Origin: a virus
Reading direction: 5' to 3' (one strand)
Length of the DNA: 47,698 nucleotides
IMG/VR virus record: IMGVR_UViG_3300036832_000055
Location: 1-47,698 of that record
Made by a program: the position numbers and the translations under genes. Shown one piece after another: positions 30,206 through 37,414 of this stretch. How positions within the stretch are numbered: the first letter of the stretch is position 1; every line of letters begins with the position of its first letter. The notes beneath the pieces are model-generated. The model did no database searches. It worked only from the letters and a program-made list of their open reading frames with translations, and was not told the DNA's origin.

Positions 30206-31060
30206 ATGCGCGAGACTTCGCGCCGCGATCTTCGATCCGAGGAAGGGATCGCCTATCGCGGTTGGCACAAGACCCGGCGATGGCAAATCAAGCGCCGCGA
30301 ACAACTCCGATCCGAGCCGTTCTGTTCGATGTGTCTCGCGACCGGCGTTTACGTCCTCGCGACCGTCGCCGACCACGTCGAGCCGCATCGCGGCGATCCC
30401 GGCAAGTTCTGGAACGGCGCGCTTCAGTCGCTCTGCAAGCCGCATCACGACAGGGACAAGCAGCTTATCGAGCTTGGTATTCCGCTTGTCGGCGTCGACG
30501 AGGACGGCTGGCCGACCGATCCTCGGCTTCTCTCGAACGGCGGGACCGGCAACCTAAGCCGAGCGTTCGAGGATCGTCGTCTCCCGGCTGATCTCAAGCC
30601 TTCAGCAATCCCCCTGACCGTCGTCTGCGGTCCTCCGGGTTCAGGCAAATCGAGTTACGTCGCCGAGCGATCCAAACCAGACGACGTCGTGATCGACCTC
30701 GATGAGATCATCGCATCGCTATCCGGGTTGCCGCTCTATCAGGCGTCAAAGGCTTGGCTGACGGCGGCGCTCGACGAACGGAACCGCCGACTTCGCGCGC
30801 TTCATACTGACGTCGATCATCGCGCGGCGTGGTTCATCGTCTCCGCGCCTGATCCCGGCGAACGTCAGACTTGGGCTCGTCGCCTCGGCGGCGACCTCGT
30901 CGTCCTCGCGACGGACGCCCGAGAGTGTATCCGACGTATCCGCGCCGACCCGGCTCGCGCCGGTCATAGGCAGAGGATGGAACGCGGCGTTCGCGAGTGG
31001 TTCGAGGCTGCTGGTCCTGAACGCTCGCGTCGGGCGGGCGCGACCAAAACAGGATTGTAG
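30206..31060 (+). CDS. HNH endonuclease fused to a P-loop kinase-like domain
   Basis: 284 residues. The N-terminal HNH domain shows FCSMCLATG (about residues 37-45), VADHVEPHRG (about 53-62) and SLCKPHHDRDKQ (about 77-88), where the Cys pairs bind zinc and DH/HH form the active site. The C-terminal half begins LTVVCGPPGSGKSSYVAER (Walker A, about 137-155), followed by VVIDLDEI, like polynucleotide-kinase or AAA phage enzymes. HNH proteins beside terminases assist cos cleavage in HK97-like phages. The fused kinase could process the cut ends. It is the first gene of the late packaging operon. Confidence 0.85.
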   Translation: MRETSRRDLRSEEGIAYRGWHKTRRWQIKRREQLRSEPFCSMCLATGVYVLATVADHVEPHRGDPGKFWNGALQSLCKPHHDRDKQLIELGIPLVGVDEDGWPTDPRLLSNGGTGNLSRAFEDRRLPADLKPSAIPLTVVCGPPGSGKSSYVAERSKPDDVVIDLDEIIASLSGLPLYQASKAWLTAALDERNRRLRALHTDVDHRAAWFIVSAPDPGERQTWARRLGGDLVVLATDARECIRRIRADPARAGHRQRMERGVREWFEAAGPERSRRAGATKTGL

Positions 31061-31134
31061 GGGGGGCGCCCGCACCCTCGAAAATCGCAGGACAGAAGCC
31101 CGGTCGCCGTTTTTGCAAAAAATAAATCGCGAAA
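31061..31134. other. Possible packaging-site region
   Basis: A 74-bp gap with a G7 run into GGGGCGCCCGC and a palindrome TTTTTGCAAAAA (31110-31121). Its position after the HNH gene and upstream of the terminase block is where cos sites of HNH-containing phages commonly lie. Circular assembly hides any real ends, so this is inference from position only. Confidence 0.3.
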
Positions 31135-31674
31135 ATGAGGTCCCCTTTGACTGACCTCCCTTGGCCTGCCGATCAGGTCGTCCGACGCGCCGTCGCCGAG
31201 CTAATTCCTTACGCTCGTAACGCGAGGACCCACTCGCCGGGTCAGGTCGCGGAGATCGCCGGGTCAATCCGCGAATGGGGCTGGACGATCCCGGTTCTCG
31301 TCGACGAGAGCGGCGGGATAATCGCCGGACACGGACGGGTCCTCGCCGCGTTGCAGCTAGGTCTTGAGACGGTCCCGGTTATGATCGCGCGCGGCTGGAG
31401 CGAGGCTCAGAAGCGCGCTTACGTCATCGCCGATAACCGGCTCGCCGAGAACGCAGGCTGGGACGAGAACCTTCTCCGGATCGAACTCGGCGATCTCGAC
31501 GCGGAAGGCTTCGCGCTCGACCTTCTCGGCTTCGGCGACAAGCTCGCCGACCTTCTGATCGAGGAAGCCGCGCCGGACGGGTTCCCCGGCTTCGACGAAG
31601 GGATCGATACCGAGCATGAATGTCCGAAGTGCCACTTCCGCTGGTCAGGTTCGTCGAAGCCGGTCGACGCCTAG
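31135..31674 (+). CDS. ParB/sulfiredoxin-like nuclease-domain protein with zinc ribbon
   Basis: 179 residues from ATG 31135; TTG 31147 has GAGG six bases upstream and may be the true start. AELIPYARNARTHSPGQVAE, GWTIPVLVDESGGIIAGHGR and YVIADNRLAENAGWD are the ParB N-terminal (Srx-like) domain blocks, with GIIAGHGR the phosphate-binding motif. The C-terminal HECPKCHFRWSG is a zinc-ribbon knuckle. In many phages this domain is attached to a DNA methyltransferase. Here it is a separate gene overlapping one by 59 bp, suggesting the two work together. Confidence 0.85.
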   Translation: MRSPLTDLPWPADQVVRRAVAELIPYARNARTHSPGQVAEIAGSIREWGWTIPVLVDESGGIIAGHGRVLAALQLGLETVPVMIARGWSEAQKRAYVIADNRLAENAGWDENLLRIELGDLDAEGFALDLLGFGDKLADLLIEEAAPDGFPGFDEGIDTEHECPKCHFRWSGSSKPVDA

Positions 31675-32893
31675 CGCGCGGATACTCGTCGAGGACGCGA
31701 CCGGCCTAGAGAAGCCGCGAGCGGTCCGGCTCGGCGAGGGTCACGCCTTTATCGATTGCTCCGACGAACCCGCGCCGACCGTCCTCGCCGACCGTCCGGT
31801 CTCGTTCGTCGTTCAGCCGGGTCGAGGCTCGCGCCGGTCGCCGGTCGAGAAGCCGCCTTACGCCGTCCCGTCGATGGCCGAGATCGCGGCGATCAAGCCG
31901 AACGGCCTAACGGTCGCCTCGACCTTCAGCGGAGCCGGAGGATCGTCGCTCGGCTATCGGATCGAAGGCTTCCGGGTCGTTTACGCGAACGAGTTCGTCG
32001 AGGCCGCGCGCGAGGTCTATCGCGCCAACGCGAGCGCCGGGACGGTCCTCGACGGGAGAGATATCCGCGAGGTCACGGCGGACGACGTCCTGAAGCGGAC
32101 CGGTCTTAAGGTCGGCGACCTCGATATCCTCGACGGCTCGCCGCCTTGCGCGGCGTTCTCGTCCGCCGGGAAGCGGTCCGAAGGCTGGGGTCTAGAGCGA
32201 GCCTATTCGGATCGGACGCAACGGACCGACGATCTCTTTTTCGAGTTCGCGCGGCTTCTCTCCGGCCTTCAGCCGAGGACGTTCGTCGCGGAGAACGTCT
32301 CCGGCTTGGTCAAGGGACCGGGGAAAGGCTACTTCCTCGATATCCTCGCCGCGCTGAAGGACGCCGGATATCGGGTCGAGGCGAGGCTTCTCGACGCGCA
32401 ATGGCTCGGCGTCCCGCAGCGCCGGAAGCGGATTATCTTCGTCGGCGTCCGGAACGACCTCCGGCGCGCTCCGGCGTTCCCGACGCCGCTCCCGTATCGA
32501 TACGCGATCCGCGACGCGATCCCTTGGCTCGACGGCTCCGGACCCGCTCCGGAGACGGAGGCCGATATCGGTCGCTTCGCGGTCGGTCGCGAGTGGGACA
32601 ATCTCGGACCCGGCGAATGGTCGACCCGCTATTTTCAACTCGTCCGACCGGCGGTCCATGAGCCGTCGCCGACGATCACGGCGGACGGAGGGTCAGCGTC
32701 GCTCGCAGGCGTGACGCATCCGACCGAACGGAGGAAGTTCTCTATCGCCGAGCTAAAGCGGCTCTGCGGCTTCCCTGACGACTTCGTCCTCTCCGGGACC
32801 TACGCGCAACGCTGGGAACGGCTCGGTCGCGCGGTCCCGCCTCCGATGATGGCGCGGATCGCCGCGACGCTCCGCGACGAGGTTCTCCGATGA
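31616..32893 (+). CDS. C5-cytosine DNA transferase with motif X Asn-to-Arg, predicted carboxymethyltransferase
   Basis: 425 residues from ATG 31616; ATG 31875 is an alternative that still keeps motif I. The protein has motif I TFSGAGGSSLG (103-113), motif IV GSPPCAAFS with nucleophile Cys178, motif VI ENV (226-228), motif VIII QRRKR (268-272), motif IX-like SPTIT and motif X LGRAVPPPM. In ordinary C5 methyltransferases motif X reads GN-A/S-VP. Here the Asn is Arg405. From memory, Lys or Arg at the matching residue of M.MpeI (N374) allows use of carboxy-SAM. With a CmoA-like gene two genes downstream, I infer it puts a carboxymethyl group on C5 of cytosine. The recognition site is unknown. The stop overlaps the next ATG. 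Confidence 0.9.
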   Translation: MNVRSATSAGQVRRSRSTPSARILVEDATGLEKPRAVRLGEGHAFIDCSDEPAPTVLADRPVSFVVQPGRGSRRSPVEKPPYAVPSMAEIAAIKPNGLTVASTFSGAGGSSLGYRIEGFRVVYANEFVEAAREVYRANASAGTVLDGRDIREVTADDVLKRTGLKVGDLDILDGSPPCAAFSSAGKRSEGWGLERAYSDRTQRTDDLFFEFARLLSGLQPRTFVAENVSGLVKGPGKGYFLDILAALKDAGYRVEARLLDAQWLGVPQRRKRIIFVGVRNDLRRAPAFPTPLPYRYAIRDAIPWLDGSGPAPETEADIGRFAVGREWDNLGPGEWSTRYFQLVRPAVHEPSPTITADGGSASLAGVTHPTERRKFSIAELKRLCGFPDDFVLSGTYAQRWERLGRAVPPPMMARIAATLRDEVLR

Positions 32894-33693
32894 AGCCGGA
32901 CGTCCGGAAGGTCCTCTCGGCTTGGGCGCTCTCGATCCCGGAACACCGCGTCGCGGTTCTTCTCTCCGGCGGGATCGATAGCGCCTCGATCCTTTTCGCG
33001 CTTCTCGACGCCGGGAAGGACGTCGACGCCTATTCGTTCGCGCTCGCTGGCTATCCCTCGACCGACTTCCTCGCGGCGCGCGCGCTCGCGAGGTCGCTCG
33101 GGATCGGGTTCCGTCCGGTCTATCTCCCGCGCGATCTCGCGATCCTGAAGCGCGACGTCGTCCGGCTGACCCGGGAGATCGGCGCGAGATCGAAGACGGC
33201 GGTCGAGTGCTTCTGGCCGATGCTTTACGCCTATCCCGAGACCGCCGAGACCGTCGTCGCGAGCGGGATGGGAGCGGACGGCCATTTCTGCATCTCAAAG
33301 CGGGGGATGATCCATTTCCGGGACCGGATCGACGAGTTCCGGCGCGGCCTCTACGCAAACCCGGATTACGCGCAAGCGCCGCTCCATCACGCGTTCGCGG
33401 CGAGCCTCGGGAAGCGCGCCGAGATGCCTTACCTCTCCGACGCGATGCGCGCCGAGTTCCTCGGTACGTCATGGCGCTCGATCAATACGCCGCATCAGAA
33501 GCAGGCGATCCTCGACGCCTATCCGGAGCAGTTCGTCCGGATGAGGGTCCGTCCTCATACGAATTTGCAGCTAGGGGATAGCGGGATCGCCGAACAGTTC
33601 GAGGCGCTTCTCCGCTCGGATTGGAACCCGAGGAATCAAGCGCGCTCGGTCGTCGCGCTCTATAACGCCGCGCGCGACGGGAGGCTCGGATGA
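32890..33693 (+). CDS. Asparagine-synthetase-type amide ligase (no glutaminase domain)
   Basis: 267 residues. VAVLLSGGIDSASILFAL (21-38) is the ATP-pyrophosphatase PP-loop. ASGMGADGHF (124-133) corresponds to the TGDGGDE segment of AsnB, and KRAEMPYLSDAMRAEF and HQKQAILDAYPEQF match later AsnB blocks. The N-terminal glutamine amidotransferase domain (Cys2) is missing, so nitrogen must come from ammonia, an amine or an amino acid. The fold activates a carboxylate as acyl-AMP and forms an amide. Sandwiched between the cytosine transferase and the CmoA-like gene with ATGA overlaps on both sides, its likely substrate is the DNA carboxymethyl group. Confidence 0.85.
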   Translation: MKPDVRKVLSAWALSIPEHRVAVLLSGGIDSASILFALLDAGKDVDAYSFALAGYPSTDFLAARALARSLGIGFRPVYLPRDLAILKRDVVRLTREIGARSKTAVECFWPMLYAYPETAETVVASGMGADGHFCISKRGMIHFRDRIDEFRRGLYANPDYAQAPLHHAFAASLGKRAEMPYLSDAMRAEFLGTSWRSINTPHQKQAILDAYPEQFVRMRVRPHTNLQLGDSGIAEQFEALLRSDWNPRNQARSVVALYNAARDGRLG

Positions 33694-34424
33694 AGCTCCC
33701 CGGCGAAGGGTCTTGGACGTTCGAGAACGCCGAGGTCGCGGCGTCGTTCGACCGGCACGTCCGGGAACAGCTTCCTTGGTATGACCTCGCGACCGGGATC
33801 GTCGCGGCGGTCGGTCGGACCTTCATCCCGGAAGGCGGTCAGGTCGTCGACGTCGGAGCCTCGACCGGCAATATCGGACGCGCGCTCGCGCCGACGCTGA
33901 TCGCGCGCCGCGCCGAGCTTCTCGCGCTTGAGCGCGCCGGAGAAATGGCCGCGCGCTATTCCGGTCCCGGTCGGCTGATCGAGATCGACGCGACGGAGTT
34001 CGACTTCGCCGGAAGCGACCTGATCGTCGCCTTCCTCGTCCTGATGTTCGTCCCGGTCGCGAAGCGTCGCGGCTTTATCGAGCGGATGATCGACGGTCTC
34101 GAACCCGGCGGCGCGCTCGTCATCTTCGACAAGCTCTCCCCGCGCGGCGGCGAGGTCGGCGCGCTCTCGCTTAGGCTGACGCTCGCGGCGAAATACGAGG
34201 CCGGAGCGACCGCCGACGAGATCATCGCGAAAGAGCTTTCCCTTGCGGGCGTTCAGCGTCCGCTCGATCCCGCCGAGGTCGCCGGGTTCGAGCCGATCTT
34301 TAGGTTCGGCGACTTCGGCGGCTGGCTCTATCCGAAAGGTCCGAACGATGCCGCGCGGACGTCCGCCGAAGCCTTCAAAGCTGAAGGTCCTAGAAGGAAA
34401 CCCGGGTCGTCGCCCGATCAATGA
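33690..34424 (+). CDS. CmoA-like carboxy-SAM synthase homologue
   Basis: 244 residues. EGSWTFENAEVAASFDRHV (6-24) matches the GDWTFDERVAEVF start of E. coli CmoA. VVDVGASTGNIG (52-63) is motif I, and GGALVIFDKLSP (140-151) matches the CmoA block GGALVLSEKFS. CmoA converts SAM plus prephenate to carboxy-SAM for tRNA wobble modification; no CmoB lies here, so the tRNA pathway is unlikely. By my ungapped alignment from memory, E. coli Arg199, which contacts the carboxylate, aligns with Glu182, so substrate details may differ. The last 25 residues overlap the small terminase gene. Confidence 0.8.
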   Translation: MKLPGEGSWTFENAEVAASFDRHVREQLPWYDLATGIVAAVGRTFIPEGGQVVDVGASTGNIGRALAPTLIARRAELLALERAGEMAARYSGPGRLIEIDATEFDFAGSDLIVAFLVLMFVPVAKRRGFIERMIDGLEPGGALVIFDKLSPRGGEVGALSLRLTLAAKYEAGATADEIIAKELSLAGVQRPLDPAEVAGFEPIFRFGDFGGWLYPKGPNDAARTSAEAFKAEGPRRKPGSSPDQ

Positions 34425-34863
34425 CAGGGAGCCGCAGCCGATTGGACCGTTGACGAGGCCGGACTTCGTCAACGGCGACGCCGCGCGGGAGTGGGATCGA
34501 GCCGTCGCGGCGATGCCGCCCGGTCTCTACACGTCCGCCGACGCTCCGATCCTCGCGGTCTATTGCGTCGCATGGGTTCTATTCCGAAACGCTCTCGCGC
34601 AAGTCGCGCGGGAGGGAATGACGGCGGTCGGCTCGGCGGGTCAGAAGGCGGCGCATCCGGCGCTCGGGATCGCGGCGAAGCAGGCCGAGATCATCCTGAA
34701 GGCGGGGGATCGCCTCGGAATGTCTCCGGTCGCTCGGGTAAGGCTGACGGTCGGCGAATCGTCTCCGAGCGGCGGAAAGTTCGACGGCCTTCTCGGCGGC
34801 GCGCAGCTTCGGCTCGTAACGACGAACGAGCGGAACGGGTCTGCGCCTTCATCGAGCAGCTAA
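34348..34863 (+). CDS. terS: Terminase small subunit, P27 family
   Basis: 171 residues from ATG 34348, with AAAGG upstream. PRGRPPKPSKLKVLEGNPGR (about residues 2-21) is the P27-family N-terminal signature, followed by EWDRAVAAMPPGLYTSADAP and GLGMSP-type helices (DRLGMSPVARVRLTV). The small subunit binds the packaging site and hands DNA to the large subunit. It overlaps the CmoA-like gene by 77 bp and is joined to the large terminase in a different frame. Confidence 0.88.
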   Translation: MPRGRPPKPSKLKVLEGNPGRRPINDREPQPIGPLTRPDFVNGDAAREWDRAVAAMPPGLYTSADAPILAVYCVAWVLFRNALAQVAREGMTAVGSAGQKAAHPALGIAAKQAEIILKAGDRLGMSPVARVRLTVGESSPSGGKFDGLLGGAQLRLVTTNERNGSAPSSSS

Positions 34864-36356
34864 CCGTCCCGTCCGGGGTCGGCGTCGGTCGACCGGTCCG
34901 GCTCCGGGATTGGCAGCGCGCGTTCATTCATGACGTTTACGGTCCGCAATGGCCGGACGGCTCCCGCGTCGTCCGGCGCGCGATCTTCTCGCTCGGTCGG
35001 AAGAACGGAAAGACGCTTCTCGCCGCCGCGCTCGTCCTCGTTCACCTGATCGGACCGGAGGCCGAGCGGAACGGCGAAATCTATTCGGCGGCGAACGACC
35101 GGGAGCAGGCCGGTCAGGTCTTCAAGATGGCGCGGCAGATGGTCGAGGCCGAGCCGGAGCTTCTCCGGATCGTCCGGATCGTCGTCTCGACGAAGACAAT
35201 CGTCTGTCTCGGAAACGGGAGCTTCTATCGCGCGCTCTCTGCGGAGAGCGGAACGAAGCACGGCCTCAATCCGACCTTTGTCATCTTCGACGAACTCGCG
35301 CAGGCTCGAAACCGGGACCTTTACGACGTCCTCGATACGTCGATGGCCGCGCGCGCCGAGCCGCTCTTTCTCGCGATCTCGACGCAGTCGAACGATCCGG
35401 AGCATATCTGCTCGAAACTGATCGACGACGGTCTCTCCGGCGAGGACCCGACGACGGTCTGTCACCTCTACGCCGCGCCGGAGGACTGCGATCTTGAGGA
35501 CGAGGAAGCGTGGTATGCGGCGAACCCGGCGCTCGGCGACTTCCGCTCGTTCGACGAGCTAGCGGTCGCGGCGCGCAAGGCGAAGCGGCTCCCCGGCGAA
35601 GAACCGAAGGTTAGAAACCTCTATCTTAACCAGCGCGTCTCGCCGGTCTCGACGCTGATCTCCCGGAACGATTGGAAGGCGCGGAAAGGCGACGCGGCGC
35701 TCGTCGAAGGCGAAGCGATCTATCTCGGCCTCGACCTCTCCGCGAAGATCGACCTTTGCGCGCTCGTCGCGGTCTCGGTCGAGAACGGCTCGCGGGTCGC
35801 GGCGTGGTTCTGGAAGCCTTCCGAGTATCTCGCCGACCATGAACGGCGGGATCGCGTCCCTTACCCGCTCTGGGTCGATCAGGACCGGCTGATCGCGGCT
35901 CCGGGACGCTCGATCCATCCGAGGCTTGTCGCGCTCAAGATCGCCGAGCTTTTCAGCCGGTTCGAGGTCGTCGGGATGGCCTTCGACCGCTGGGGGATCG
36001 CGAACCTACTCCGGGAGTTCGACGAGATCGGACTAGAGGCGCGGAAGGATGACGAACCCGGCGACGGTCTCCGGATCGTCTCGTGGGGTCAGGGTTTCCG
36101 CGATATGTCCCCGGCGGTCGACGCGCTAGAGACCGCCGTCCTCCACGACGAGCTTATTCACGACGGAAACCCGATCCTAACGTGGTGCATGGGGAACGCC
36201 GTCGCGGTCACAGACCCGGCAGGCGGACGGAAACTCGACAAATCGAAAGCTCGGTTCCGGATCGACGGCGCGGTCGCTCTCGCGATGGCGCTCGGCCTGA
36301 AGGCGCGCGAGCGGGAGCCGGAGCCGGAGAAGGAATACCGGATGGTTTTCGTATGA
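34572..36356 (+). CDS. terL: Terminase large subunit (start uncertain)
   Basis: The conserved protein begins near base 34812 (NDERAERVCAFIEQL). No ATG, GTG or TTG occurs in frame between ATG 34572 and that point, and sequence before it is shadow of the small subunit. ATG 34572 is given only as a boundary. ATPase motifs: Walker A SLGRKNGKT, Walker B FVIFDELAQ. Nuclease acidic residues: LGLDLSAKIDL, MAFDRWGI and ARFRIDGAVALAM at the C-terminus. It powers DNA packaging and cuts concatemers. Translation may begin at a non-standard codon or by -1 frameshift from the small subunit. Confidence 0.9.
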   Translation: MGSIPKRSRASRAGGNDGGRLGGSEGGASGARDRGEAGRDHPEGGGSPRNVSGRSGKADGRRIVSERRKVRRPSRRRAASARNDERAERVCAFIEQLTVPSGVGVGRPVRLRDWQRAFIHDVYGPQWPDGSRVVRRAIFSLGRKNGKTLLAAALVLVHLIGPEAERNGEIYSAANDREQAGQVFKMARQMVEAEPELLRIVRIVVSTKTIVCLGNGSFYRALSAESGTKHGLNPTFVIFDELAQARNRDLYDVLDTSMAARAEPLFLAISTQSNDPEHICSKLIDDGLSGEDPTTVCHLYAAPEDCDLEDEEAWYAANPALGDFRSFDELAVAARKAKRLPGEEPKVRNLYLNQRVSPVSTLISRNDWKARKGDAALVEGEAIYLGLDLSAKIDLCALVAVSVENGSRVAAWFWKPSEYLADHERRDRVPYPLWVDQDRLIAAPGRSIHPRLVALKIAELFSRFEVVGMAFDRWGIANLLREFDEIGLEARKDDEPGDGLRIVSWGQGFRDMSPAVDALETAVLHDELIHDGNPILTWCMGNAVAVTDPAGGRKLDKSKARFRIDGAVALAMALGLKAREREPEPEKEYRMVFV

Positions 36357-36841
36357 GAATTACCCTCACGAACGGCGAGCTTCTGACGGCGGCGAGTATC
36401 GGCGTCCGTCGTCACGTTCAGGCGATGGTCCGGAACCGGAAGGACGCCTTCGGCTGCTCGGACGAGGACGGCTGGCGCTGTCATATCGAAGGCGCGGCGG
36501 GAGAGATGGCGGTCGCGAAGGCGCTCGGCGTCTATTGGAACGGCGACGTCGGTCCGCTCGCGCCGCTCGACGTCGGTCCCTATCAGGTCCGGACCGCGTC
36601 AGGGGATAGTTATCGGCTGCTCCTGACGGACGCGGATCGCGACGGCGATATCTTCGTCCTCCTGACCGGGGTCGCTCCGGGGTTCGTCATTCGCGGCTGG
36701 ATCGTCGCGCGGGACGGGAAGCGTCCCGAGTACATCGAGGATCGAGGCCGGGGTCCGCGCTACTTCGTCCCGCAATCCGCGCTCCGGCCTATCGAGGAAC
36801 TTCTCGGTCGAACGCCGACCGCTCAATCCGGCGCGGCCTGA
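36353..36841 (+). CDS. Possible restriction-endonuclease-fold protein
   Basis: 162 residues, ATGA overlap with the terminase. HIEGAAGEMAVAKALGVYWN (about residues 43-62), LDVGPYQVRTASGDSY (about 71-86) and a following strand-rich half resemble the E...D...xVR order of a PD-(D/E)XK-like fold, with the usual ExK altered to QVR. Proteins of this size between terminase and portal are frequent in these phages and usually uncharacterised. Nuclease activity is uncertain because the catalytic Lys is not evident. Confidence 0.55.
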   Translation: MRITLTNGELLTAASIGVRRHVQAMVRNRKDAFGCSDEDGWRCHIEGAAGEMAVAKALGVYWNGDVGPLAPLDVGPYQVRTASGDSYRLLLTDADRDGDIFVLLTGVAPGFVIRGWIVARDGKRPEYIEDRGRGPRYFVPQSALRPIEELLGRTPTAQSGAA

Positions 36842-36842
36842 A

Positions 36843-37322
36843 TTGAACCAGATCGAACACATCATCCGCTTTGCGACGCCGCTTCAGTTGCTCGTCGACG
36901 TAGCGGTTCCGCCGGAGCCATCCGGCGAGGTCCTAGCAATTGTCACCGCGACGCTGGATGGCGGCTTCGCGTTCACCGCGAAAGGTCAAACGATGGCTTA
37001 CACCCTCCCGGACGGGATGCAGGTTGCTCTCAAGATCGCTTACGAAGACGCCGAGGGTAACGCGGCCAAGGTCGACGGCGCGGTCGAATGGTCTTCGGCG
37101 AATGAGGATATCGCTCATGTGATCGTCGAGGGCTCTGACGGTTTGGACGTCACGCTTCTCGGCCTCAAAGTCGGAACGACGCAGATCACGGCGACCGCTG
37201 ACGCCGATCTAGGGGACGGGACTAGGAGCCTTATCACGACGCTCGACGTCGACGTCGTCGCTGGCGAGGCGGTCGCGGGGTCGATCACGCCGTCCGGCGA
37301 ACCCGAGACGATCCCGAAGTAA
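36843..37322 (+). CDS. Ig-like domain protein upstream of the capsid gene
   Basis: 159 residues from TTG 36843. Residues about 40-145 form a beta-sandwich: FAFTAKGQTMAYTLPDGMQV, VEWSSANEDIAHVIVEGSDG, TLLGLKVGTTQITATADADL, a bacterial Ig-like (BIG2) pattern. Such domains decorate capsids or tails and may bind cell-surface sugars. The position just before the capsid gene suggests a head decoration or accessory protein. Confidence 0.7.
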   Translation: MNQIEHIIRFATPLQLLVDVAVPPEPSGEVLAIVTATLDGGFAFTAKGQTMAYTLPDGMQVALKIAYEDAEGNAAKVDGAVEWSSANEDIAHVIVEGSDGLDVTLLGLKVGTTQITATADADLGDGTRSLITTLDVDVVAGEAVAGSITPSGEPETIPK

Positions 37323-37342
37323 AAGCCGACCGCCGAAAAAGT

Positions 37343-37373
37343 CGCCCGACGGATCGAGATCGCGTCGGGCGAG
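37343..37373. promoter_or_regulatory. Stem-loop upstream of the capsid gene
   Basis: TCGCCCGACG (37343-37352) and CGTCGGGCGA (37364-37373), a perfect 10-bp stem with an 11-base loop that contains GATC twice. No U-tract follows in the forward direction, so it is more likely an attenuator, mRNA processing site or stabiliser upstream of the highly expressed capsid gene than a terminator. Confidence 0.6.
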
Positions 37374-37414
37374 AGAGTTCGGCAACCCGACAGCCTTAGC
37401 AGGAGGATGGCGCG

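Noticed and set aside
31096-31130. TTTTTGCAAAAA palindrome as a terminator
   Set aside because: Symmetrical A/T stem of five weak pairs with no GC stem; more likely a bend or protein site, or chance.
32890-33693. QueC/7-deazaguanine DNA modification enzyme
   Set aside because: The PP-loop is shared, but later blocks (ASGMGADGHF, PYLSDAMRAEF, HQKQAILDAYP) follow AsnB order, and no other deazaguanine genes (FolE, QueD, QueE, DpdA) are present.
33690-34424. Phage tRNA wobble modification (CmoA/CmoB pathway)
   Set aside because: No CmoB and no tRNA genes are present, and the gene is coupled to a DNA cytosine transferase.
36353-36841. Firm PD-(D/E)XK nuclease call
   Set aside because: The catalytic Lys is not evident (QVR instead of ExK), so only a possible fold is stated.
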